Origin: Chloroflexota bacterium
GTDB taxonomy: Bacteria > Chloroflexota > Dehalococcoidia > DSTF01 > RBG-16-68-14
DNA: 15,305 nt
NCBI GenBank assembly: GCA_022561355.1
Contig: JADFRJ010000030.1
Location: forward strand, 1-15,305
Direction of reading: 5' to 3'
This document shows, piece after piece, positions 7,934 through 13,497 of this stretch. The position numbers and the translations under genes were made by a program. The notes beneath the pieces are model-generated. The model had not been told where the DNA came from and did not search any database. It was given only the letters and a program-made list of their open reading frames with translations. The first letter of the stretch is position 1. Each line of letters opens with the position of its first letter.

Positions 7934-8710
7934 ATGCCACTGACATCGCTTAGCCGTTCCATTAGAGGAGAAGTCGCCATCGTGACCGGCGCCGCCAGTG
8001 GTATGGGCCGCGCCACTGCGCACCTGTTCGGCGATGAAGGCGCCAGGGTTGCCTTGATCGACATCAACGAAAAGCCCTTGCAAGAAGTCGTGAAGGAGAT
8101 GACTGACGCTGGATACGATGCGAAGGGCTGGACACTGGATCTCTCTGATGGCGATGCCATCGGCCCCGTCATACGAGAGATTGGCGAACACTTCGGTCGG
8201 ATCGACATTCTGGTGAACAACGCCGGGATATCCATGCCATCCGCCGTAGATGGCGATGGCTATCTCGCCGCCTGGGAGAAGACCCACGCTGTGCTACTCA
8301 CCGCACATGTCCTGACCATTAGGGCCGCGCTGCCTCTGCTTCGCAAGTCTCCGCATGGACGCATCGTCAACATCGCATCGACGGAGGGACTCGGCGCCAC
8401 GAAGTATGGAAGTCCCTATTCGGCTGCCAAGTCTGGCGTGATTGGACTAACCCGGTCGCTTGCTGTTGAGCTGGGACCGGAAGGAATCACCGTCAACTGC
8501 ATCTGTCCAGGACCGATTCGCACCGGCATGACCGCGGGAATTCCGGACGAACACAAGGAGATATACGCCAAGAGGCGGGTTGCCCTCCGGCGTTACGGAG
8601 AGCCCGAGGAGGTCGCCCACGCGACGCTGAGCCTCGTCCTGCCGGCGGCCCAGTACATCACCGGAGTCACCTTGCCGGTTGATGGTGGGCTAACGATAAG
8701 GAACGCCTGA
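7934..8710 (+). CDS. Short-chain dehydrogenase/reductase lacking the tetrad asparagine
   Basis: This 258-residue SDR has TGAASGMG at 18-25, Asp43 at the end of the second strand (LIDIN), which favours NAD(H), and NNAG at 95-98. Ser149 (NIAST), Tyr162 and Lys166 (YSAAK), the PG motif CPGPIRTGM and the C-terminal VTLPVDGG are all in place. It lines up with the upstream SDR without gaps through the core, but the position of that enzyme's catalytic Asn121 is Leu (HAVLLTAH). The triad is intact while the tetrad is not, so proton relay may differ or the alignment may be locally shifted. The start at 7934 has AAAGGG at 7921-7926 with seven bases of spacing; the open frame upstream is the shadow of the previous gene. 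Likely a dehydrogenase in the same operon, and last in it: the next gene converges. Confidence 0.92.
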   Translation: MPLTSLSRSIRGEVAIVTGAASGMGRATAHLFGDEGARVALIDINEKPLQEVVKEMTDAGYDAKGWTLDLSDGDAIGPVIREIGEHFGRIDILVNNAGISMPSAVDGDGYLAAWEKTHAVLLTAHVLTIRAALPLLRKSPHGRIVNIASTEGLGATKYGSPYSAAKSGVIGLTRSLAVELGPEGITVNCICPGPIRTGMTAGIPDEHKEIYAKRRVALRRYGEPEEVAHATLSLVLPAAQYITGVTLPVDGGLTIRNA

Positions 8711-8879
8711 GTGTGTATGTCGTTCTGAGGCGGGAGCCCGACGAATCTCCTCATGAAACCGCGGTGTCTCAAGGAGACCGAATCGATAGAATTTCACAGC
8801 ACCCTGAAGATCCTCTGCTCGGGAAGCAGATGGGCTCTGCTCTGAACCTAACTGAGACTCCGGCGGCCGAATGCGGGCG
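8711..8879. other. Convergent intergenic region with small inverted repeats
   Basis: These 169 bases separate the end of the second SDR from the end of the redoxin gene, so bidirectional termination would be expected. A 6-bp stem with a 5-base loop lies at 8825-8841 (AGCAGA/TCTGCT), and a 5-bp stem (GTCTC-AAG-GAGAC) lies near 8766-8778. Neither is followed by a T-run on either strand, so neither is a standard intrinsic terminator. No credible gene is seen. Confidence 0.3.
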
Positions 8880-9659
8880 TCAGGCTCCTCTGCCCTCGGA
8901 CTTCGGTGGGCGAATCCGAAGGATCTTGAGGGCGAACGCCATGGCCGCCATAGGGGGTGCCGCGCGCCACATGTCCCGCCATGCACCGCTCCCAGCTCGG
9001 TCGAGAACAGGCGCTATGTTGCGCATTACGAGCATGGGCCGAATCAGGCCGCCACTCTGCGAGCGCCTCGGGGACTCGCCAGCTACGATAGCTTCCAAGG
9101 CCTCGGCCAGTGCCTTCGTGTCGTTGGCCCACTGCGCGCGAAAGAGGATCGTCCCGTCTTTCCCCAGAACGTATGCCGAGTTGGGCTTCGGGCTCAGGGC
9201 GCGGTGGAACGTGCCGTCAATGTCGCCCACCGCCACTTCGAACTTGAAGCCGTGGAGGTCGCGTAGCTGCTCCGCGTGTGCCGTCTTCTCGTCCAGCGCC
9301 TTAGGCTGCGGCACTGCCTTACCAGGGTGGGCCTCACGGACGTTTACCATCACGAATCGCACACGGTCGCCAAAGCGGGCGTGCAGCTCATTCAGCCCAG
9401 GAGCGGAGTTGTCTGTCACAGGGCACGTCGAAGACCCGAAGATCAGCAGCGCCGGGCCGGTCTCGCCCAGATCGGCGGACCGGAAGCGGCCTCCACCCAA
9501 CGTCGGGAGGTCGAAATCTGGTACCCGGTCGTCTGGGCCGGGATCGTCCTTTCTGTAGTACATGTCTTTCATCACGTCTGACAGCGAGAGGTGGTCAAAG
9601 CGGTAGCGTTGCCCGACTTCTTCAGTATCCTTGGTCCGTTGATCCGTTTGTCTAGCCAT
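8880..9659 (-). CDS. Deiodinase-like redoxin with a single cysteine
   Basis: The 259-residue protein has a thioredoxin/peroxiredoxin-like fold: VPDFDLPTLGG at 46-56 is the redoxin entry strand, LLIFGSSTCPV at 71-81 carries the only cysteine of the protein (Cys79), and VNVREAHPG at 105-113 follows. Iodothyronine deiodinases have FGSCT-Sec-P followed by a VYIxEAH segment, so Cys79 stands where they carry selenocysteine and REAHP matches their helix start. KPNSAYVLGKDG further on fits the cis-proline strand. The last 55 residues (GLIRPMLV onward) are basic with hydrophobic patches and outside the fold. The start at 9659 has AGGAGG (9666-9671 on this strand) six bases upstream; the in-frame ATG at 9716 lacks one. 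It lies downstream of the haloalkane dehalogenase on the same strand. Peroxide reduction or reductive dehalogenation are both possible; neither is shown. Confidence 0.85.
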   Translation of the reverse strand: MARQTDQRTKDTEEVGQRYRFDHLSLSDVMKDMYYRKDDPGPDDRVPDFDLPTLGGGRFRSADLGETGPALLIFGSSTCPVTDNSAPGLNELHARFGDRVRFVMVNVREAHPGKAVPQPKALDEKTAHAEQLRDLHGFKFEVAVGDIDGTFHRALSPKPNSAYVLGKDGTILFRAQWANDTKALAEALEAIVAGESPRRSQSGGLIRPMLVMRNIAPVLDRAGSGAWRDMWRAAPPMAAMAFALKILRIRPPKSEGRGA

Positions 9660-9764
9660 TGAGCGCCTCCTAGTCTGTGTTCCGTTTCTTGGGTCTATCC
9701 TGCCCAGGTGCCACACGGCATACCGGCGAGCACGCGGAAAAGAGATGCAATGCCAAAACGCCCA

Positions 9765-9780
9765 GCGCCGTCACCGGCGC
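9765..9780 (-). terminator. Possible weak terminator hairpin after the haloalkane dehalogenase gene
   Basis: Read on the minus strand, GCGCCG-GTGA-CGGCGC forms a 6-bp GC-rich stem with a 4-base loop, followed after TGGGCG by TTTT. It lies about 50 bases past the stop of the dehalogenase and about 105 bases before the redoxin start. The U-tract is short and displaced, so read-through into the redoxin gene is quite possible. Confidence 0.3.
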
Positions 9781-9831
9781 GTGGAGACCGGACGCGGCGT
9801 CGGGACTCATCGTCGCGCGGCCCAGCGCACA

Positions 9832-10716
9832 TTACAGGCCCTGATACCACTTCGCCAGCTCCTCCCCGATCTTGTGCGGGTTGTCCTCCTGCAGGAAGTG
9901 AACGCCTGGGCCAATGTCCACCGTCTTCAGGTTCTTCAGCGTAGATTCCAACGACTTCACCAGCGGTGCCTGCATAATCGCGCCGGGGGTGGCGTGGAAC
10001 AGGATCTTCGGCACCTCGGTCCGCTGGAGCCATTCGTGATACGCTACCGCCGCTTCCCAGACGTCGGCGGGTTCGCCCTCAATCGGCAGTTCGTTGGGCC
10101 AGCGCCAGACCGGCTTGCGCGCGGCCTCTTCCTTGTAGGGCTCTCGGTAGCGGTCCATCTCCTCGCCGGTCAGCGTCCGCACCACGGAGCCGGGCAGCAC
10201 ATTCTCGACGAACACGTTCTTGTTAATCAGCAGATCCTCGCCGACGTCCTTCGTGCGAAATGACTTGAATAGGTCGCGCGCGCCCTCAGGGAAGGCGTCC
10301 CAGCTCTGCATCGGCAGGATCGCCTCCATGAAGGCGAGGCCCTTCGTGTTGCCCTCGTGCCGGCTCGCGTAGTGGAAGCCGATGCCAGATCCCCAGTCGT
10401 GGATGACGAAGGTGATGTTCTGGAGGCCGAGCTGCTCGATGAAGGCGTCGATGTAGCGGACGTGGTCGAAGAAGCGGTACTCAATGTCTGGCTTGTCCGA
10501 CTTCCCCATGCCGATCAGGTCCGGCGCGATCGCCCGGCCCACCTTGGCCGCGTACGGGATGATATTTCGCCAGAGGTACGACGATGTCGGGTTGCCGTGG
10601 AGGAAGAGGATCGGGTCGCCCGTCCCCTCGTCTACGTAGTGGATCTTCGATCCCTCCACCTCGATGTACTTCGACTCGAACGGGAACGCCGCTGAGATCT
10701 CTTTTTCGTCGGCCAT
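9832..10716 (-). CDS. dhaA: Haloalkane dehalogenase (alpha/beta hydrolase, DhaA/LinB-like)
   Basis: This 294-residue enzyme matches the usual length of the family (about 295) and shows its complete active site: nucleophile Asp107 in VIHDWGSGIGFH, halide-stabilising Trp108 and Asn42 (LHGNPTSSYLWRN), catalytic acid Glu131 (FMEAILP), and catalytic base His273 (GPGVHFLQEDNP). APDLIGMGKSDKPD and YREPYKEEAARKPVWRWPNE are signature stretches of the DhaA-type subfamily II. The enzyme hydrolyses carbon-halogen bonds of haloalkanes to an alcohol and a halide ion through an ester intermediate, in the cytoplasm and without cofactor. The start at 10716 has AAGGGG seven bases upstream; an in-frame ATG 138 bases earlier would add 46 residues foreign to the family. 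It is followed on the same strand by the deiodinase-like redoxin and faces an SDR-containing operon. The natural halogenated substrate cannot be told from sequence. Confidence 0.93.
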   Translation of the reverse strand: MADEKEISAAFPFESKYIEVEGSKIHYVDEGTGDPILFLHGNPTSSYLWRNIIPYAAKVGRAIAPDLIGMGKSDKPDIEYRFFDHVRYIDAFIEQLGLQNITFVIHDWGSGIGFHYASRHEGNTKGLAFMEAILPMQSWDAFPEGARDLFKSFRTKDVGEDLLINKNVFVENVLPGSVVRTLTGEEMDRYREPYKEEAARKPVWRWPNELPIEGEPADVWEAAVAYHEWLQRTEVPKILFHATPGAIMQAPLVKSLESTLKNLKTVDIGPGVHFLQEDNPHKIGEELAKWYQGL

Positions 10717-11019
10717 GCGAATACCCCTTCCTAGCTCACGAAACTGCATTGCATCTTGCCACCAAGCACAGCGCAGCGCAACACCACGCCGGCCTGCGGG
10801 GTACCCGCGATGGCGGTTGATCGAACGTTCTCTTGCACCATGCACCCCCGGCAAGAGTCTGTTGGTACGTGGGACGAGCGCCTCGTATCTTCAAGTTGAT
10901 CGCTTCGGGTCCTTGCGTTAGAGTTGCGGCGCTGATGGACCAACCATCCACATCCCCGTTTTGTGAACCCTGCTTAGGAAGACCTGACGTTAGGGTGCGC
11001 AGTCTCAAGTAGGTGTAAC
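10717..11019. other. Divergent intergenic region between haloalkane dehalogenase and methyltransferase genes
   Basis: These 303 bases carry no credible gene. They hold a plausible plus-strand promoter (separate entry). A GAACGTTC palindrome lies near 10821-10828. GTTGATCG occurs twice, around 10815 and 10895. No minus-strand promoter of comparable quality was found for the dehalogenase gene, so its promoter must be weak, activator-dependent or unlike sigma-70 consensus. Confidence 0.4.
10896..10924 (+). promoter_or_regulatory. Possible sigma-70-type promoter for the methyltransferase gene
   Basis: TTGATC at 10896-10901 and TAGAGT at 10919-10924 are separated by exactly 17 bases, each matching four of six consensus positions. 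It would leave a leader of about 90 bases before the ATG at 11020. Optimal spacing is the main argument; the hexamers are only moderate. Confidence 0.35.
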
Positions 11020-11832
11020 ATGTCCGTCCCGACGAACGCCCCTTCCACCAAGCCCTCGTTCGACTTGGCCTACTCCCTCGATGAATACGTTGACAGCCCT
11101 CATCGCGACAACACGTACCTGATCCGGCGTGTGGAGCAGGTGATGCTCAGCGAGGGTGCGGCCGGCCACGGCCGTACGCTGGACGTCGCTTGCGGCGTGG
11201 GCAATCTTGTGGCGGGCGTCAGCGAAAAAGGTAGCCAGGGCTGGGGCCTCGATCCATCGCCTGAGATGCTCGGCATATCGCGCTGGCTCCATCCTGATGG
11301 CGACGTGCTGCTCGTGCGCGGTGTGGCGGAAGTGTTGCCATTCCGAGACGAAAGCTTCGACCGGCTGATCTGCCAGGGAGCGCTGGATCACTTCGTCGAC
11401 CCGCATGCCTTCATGAAGGAGGCGGTGCGCTGCGTCCGCCCGGGTGGGCGAGTGATCGTCGCCATCGCCAATTACGAGAGCCTCTCGTGCCGCCTGGGCC
11501 GGCTCCGAAGGACGGTGGCGCGCGCGGTCCTAAGGCGTTCGACTCCCGCGCAGCAGCCCTACTGGGAGCCACCGTCAGACCACGTTCACAAGGGAGAGCT
11601 GCGCTTTGTCCGCAGACTCGGCGGCGAGGCCCAACGGCTTGAGCGCTGCTATGGCATCTCGCTGATGAGGTTCTTCTACGGGTGGGGCCCCTCGCTGGAC
11701 CGTCTACCAGGCTGGTTGGCGAACGCAGTGCTGGCCGCGCTCGACAAGATCGCCTATCGCATGCCGGGGCTTGCGGACGTGATCGTCTCCGTCTGGGAGC
11801 CGGTACCTTTGCCCGGCGAGACGGCTGGCTAG
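11020..11832 (+). CDS. Class I SAM-dependent methyltransferase
   Basis: The 270-residue protein has the class I methyltransferase Rossmann core: motif I LDVACGVGNL at 54-63, the ribose-binding acid Asp78 at the end of the second strand (WGLDPSPEML), GVAEVLPFRDESFD as the adenine-side motif II region, and the post-core VRPGGRVIVAIANY. This is the Methyltransf_11/UbiE-like pattern. The C-terminal 110 residues hold a basic helix (CRLGRLRRTVARAVLRR) and a hydrophobic stretch (LPGWLANAVLAALDKIAYRM) that may form a lid or touch the membrane. It could methylate a small molecule or lipid; nothing decides which. A weak AAGTAGGTG precedes the ATG. It is divergent from the haloalkane dehalogenase gene and ends 87 bases before the convergent acetyltransferase. 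That gap shows no obvious terminator. Confidence 0.88.
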   Translation: MSVPTNAPSTKPSFDLAYSLDEYVDSPHRDNTYLIRRVEQVMLSEGAAGHGRTLDVACGVGNLVAGVSEKGSQGWGLDPSPEMLGISRWLHPDGDVLLVRGVAEVLPFRDESFDRLICQGALDHFVDPHAFMKEAVRCVRPGGRVIVAIANYESLSCRLGRLRRTVARAVLRRSTPAQQPYWEPPSDHVHKGELRFVRRLGGEAQRLERCYGISLMRFFYGWGPSLDRLPGWLANAVLAALDKIAYRMPGLADVIVSVWEPVPLPGETAG

Positions 11833-11919
11833 CTAAAGCCCGCCCGCTCACGTCCCGTATGGCCGCCAAGAGAGCCGCGATGGAGCGGAGACAAGGCCGA
11901 ACGTGCAGGTTGCGTCCGT

Positions 11920-13140
11920 CTAGAAGCCGTCCGAGCAGAACGGCGGATAAAGCGTCGCGAAGAAGGCGTCCGCGATAGCCAGCGACTCCTCGCTGTCGGC
12001 CTCGACTCGCCCGGCGAACGCGGCCGCCGTGGGCGTCAGGAAGCCGTTGTAGAGCGGCGCGAGCGTCGTCGTCGACATCGTCAGGTTGGGCTCGCGGTCA
12101 GTCTGCTCGACCGCGACCTCACCGTTCGCCTGCTTGACCAGCCACGTACCTTCGTTCCAGGGCGCTGAGCGGTCCGAAAGCTGGATCGTGAACTCCAGCT
12201 CCAGCTCGGGGTTGGCCGGCGGGCGTAGCTTGAGCGCCGCCTCTACGTCCACGATGCGGTTCATCAGGTCGTACCGCTCTTCGATCTTCACGTGGCGGGC
12301 GTCTTCTACCAGGCTGAGGAACGGGTCGTCCGGAGCGGCGTTGATCGCGATCTCCCGTGGCAGGTCGTGGCGCACGATGTAGAGCAGCAAGTTCAGGTAG
12401 GCGTCCGTGGTCAGCGCGACGATCTCGCGTACCCAGAACTGGGCCATATCTTCTTGGGGACGCGCCGGCTGGACGTAGACGGCGTAGCCCTGCGGCTCGC
12501 CTGAGCCGTCCTCCCACAGTGCGACGTCGCTCGGGTCCGGGGCGAAGCCACTGCCGAAGATGGCCTCTCGCCACCAGACCTCGCCACGGTGAAGCGGGCC
12601 GTTACGTTTCGCCGAATGCTTGCGGTAGACGCGGTCCGCCTGCGCCCAGTCGTCGGCCTTGAGCATGCGGATGTAGCCGCGCTCCTTGGGCTCCGCCTTG
12701 AACTGGATCTCCTTGGGAGGAATCTTGATGGTGCGCGAGAGCGACGCGATCTCCCAGCCGTAGCGTTGGTAGAGCGTCGGATGCGGCGTGTGGAGGCCGG
12801 AGAGGACTTGGCCGTTCTCGCGCATGTTCTCGAGCAGCTGGCGCAGGATCGCGCCGACGTGCCCTTTGCGCCGGTGTTGTGGCAGCGACACGACCGGCCC
12901 GACGGCGGCGTAGGAGAGGCCACGGCCGTTGATCCGCACCGCGAACGGGATCGAGCGGACGAAGGCCGTCATCTCGCCGTCTTCGAACGAGGCGAGCGAC
13001 CAGCTAGCCGGGTATAACTTCCTGGAGCGTTCGACGGCCTTCGCGAGGTCGCGTCGCTCCGGGCTGTTGAACGAGTAGGAGATGATGAACTCCGCCGCCT
13101 CCACTTCCTCGTCTGTGATCTGCCTGATCTCTAAGGCCAT
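11920..13140 (-). CDS. Eis-like GNAT N-acetyltransferase
   Basis: The 406-residue protein has the length and layout of Eis-family acetyltransferases: an N-terminal GNAT domain, a second GNAT-like domain (about 150-290) and a C-terminal sterol-carrier-like domain (about 300-406). The acetyl-CoA pyrophosphate loop is VVSLPQHRRKGHVGAIL at 83-99. LYQRYGWE at 123-130 supplies Tyr124, aligned by eye with the catalytic Tyr of mycobacterial Eis. The chain ends in Phe406, as Eis does, where the terminal carboxylate acts in catalysis. Eis enzymes acetylate amines such as lysine side chains and aminoglycosides, usually as hexamers; the substrate here is unknown. A strong GGAGGAA (13143-13149 on this strand) sits just before the ATG. 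The long upstream region carries a promoter, a leader peptide candidate and a hairpin (separate entries). Family is firm, substrate not. Confidence 0.9.
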   Translation of the reverse strand: MALEIRQITDEEVEAAEFIISYSFNSPERRDLAKAVERSRKLYPASWSLASFEDGEMTAFVRSIPFAVRINGRGLSYAAVGPVVSLPQHRRKGHVGAILRQLLENMRENGQVLSGLHTPHPTLYQRYGWEIASLSRTIKIPPKEIQFKAEPKERGYIRMLKADDWAQADRVYRKHSAKRNGPLHRGEVWWREAIFGSGFAPDPSDVALWEDGSGEPQGYAVYVQPARPQEDMAQFWVREIVALTTDAYLNLLLYIVRHDLPREIAINAAPDDPFLSLVEDARHVKIEERYDLMNRIVDVEAALKLRPPANPELELEFTIQLSDRSAPWNEGTWLVKQANGEVAVEQTDREPNLTMSTTTLAPLYNGFLTPTAAAFAGRVEADSEESLAIADAFFATLYPPFCSDGF

Positions 13141-13161
13141 GGTTCCTCCAGAATATGAATC

Positions 13162-13186
13162 AGCCGCGCATGGTCCGTGCGCGGCT
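13162..13186 (-). promoter_or_regulatory. Hairpin in the 5' leader of the Eis-like gene
   Basis: A perfect 9-bp stem, AGCCGCGCA/TGCGCGGCT, encloses a 7-base loop. In the minus-strand transcript it ends about 12 bases before the Shine-Dalgarno sequence of the acetyltransferase gene. It could protect the transcript, act as an attenuator stem lacking a U-tract, or affect initiation; no alternative pairing partner was found by eye. Confidence 0.45.
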
Positions 13187-13210
13187 CGTATCCGAGCATC
13201 CCGTACTGAT

Positions 13211-13261
13211 CTACGTGAGACGTTCGGAAAGAGGCACGCACGGTGCAGAGTTGTTTCGCAT
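13211..13261 (-). CDS. Candidate 16-residue leader peptide upstream of the Eis-like gene
   Basis: On the minus strand an ATG at 13261 is preceded, six bases away, by GAAGGAGG, one of the best Shine-Dalgarno sequences in the window. It opens a 16-codon frame (MRNNSAPCVPLSERLT) ending in TAG at 13211-13213, 70 bases before the acetyltransferase start. It lies downstream of the promoter at 13326-13355, so it would be translated from the same transcript. A second short frame with no good ribosome-binding site runs from 13199 to 13131 and overlaps the acetyltransferase start by 10 bases. Leader peptides before resistance-type genes can control translation through ribosome stalling; that role here is inference. 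The frame is too short for coding statistics to judge. Confidence 0.4.
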   Translation of the reverse strand: MRNNSAPCVPLSERLT

Positions 13262-13325
13262 CGGTTGCCTCCTTCCCGGCAGCGGGTTGCCTGCTGCGGC
13301 GACCGGACTGCCTGATGTAAGAGAC

Positions 13326-13355
13326 ATGATACGCGCTGGAGAGCGGCATGGTCAA
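13326..13355 (-). promoter_or_regulatory. Sigma-70-type promoter for the Eis-like gene
   Basis: Read on the minus strand, TTGACC (13350-13355) and TATCAT (13326-13331) each match five of six consensus bases and are separated by 18 bases. Transcription would start near 13319, giving a leader of about 180 bases before the acetyltransferase ATG. This is the best consensus promoter I found in the window. Confidence 0.55.
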
Positions 13356-13362
13356 TGGCCCA

Positions 13363-13482
13363 CCTGTGGGTGGGCTTGGAGATCGCTTCGCGATCTCCGG
13401 CTCGCTTCGCGAAGCGAAATCCTGGCCTGTGTGGTGGGCTTGGAGATCGCTCGGCGATCTCCGGCTCGCTTCGCGCGCGAAG
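13363..13482. repeat. Two tandem copies of a hairpin-forming, REP-like repeat
   Basis: Copy 1 (13363-13411) and copy 2 (13426-13475) are about 50 bases each and nearly identical, differing by a one-base indel near the start and by the hairpin loop. Each contains a perfect 9-bp stem GGAGATCGC/GCGATCTCC, with loop TTC in copy 1 (13378-13398) and TCG in copy 2 (13442-13462). After each lies a perfect palindrome: TCGCTTCGCGAAGCGA at 13402-13417 and CTTCGCGCGCGAAG at 13469-13482. The block begins 16 bases past the stop of the CAP-dockerin gene in the minus orientation and could end its transcript, protect its 3' end, or be a dispersed intergenic repeat. No T-run follows, so it is not a classical terminator. 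Confidence 0.85.
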
Positions 13483-13497
13483 GCTGCTGCGCGAATG

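Noticed and set aside
8713..9558. A 281-codon plus-strand frame over the redoxin gene
   Set aside because: The minus-strand frame there has clear redoxin motifs and a perfect ribosome-binding site; the plus frame has neither.
10821..10828. GAACGTTC as a LexA (SOS) box
   Set aside because: Gram-positive-type LexA sites need GAAC and GTTC separated by four bases; here they abut, so the match is only a short palindrome.
10717..10854. Upstream ATG extending the haloalkane dehalogenase by 46 residues
   Set aside because: The family length and a good ribosome-binding site both fit the start at 10716; the extension is Arg-rich and unrelated.
13131..13355. A 74-codon minus-strand frame overlapping the Eis-like start, possibly a small gene or a gene remnant
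   Set aside because: It would start at a TTG that forms the -35 promoter element, has no ribosome-binding site, and no recognised domain. Its end is considered only as part of the leader region.
13363..13482. The two-copy repeat as a small CRISPR array
   Set aside because: There are only two units, the gap between them is about 14 bases, too short for a spacer, the repeats are internally palindromic, and no cas gene is nearby.
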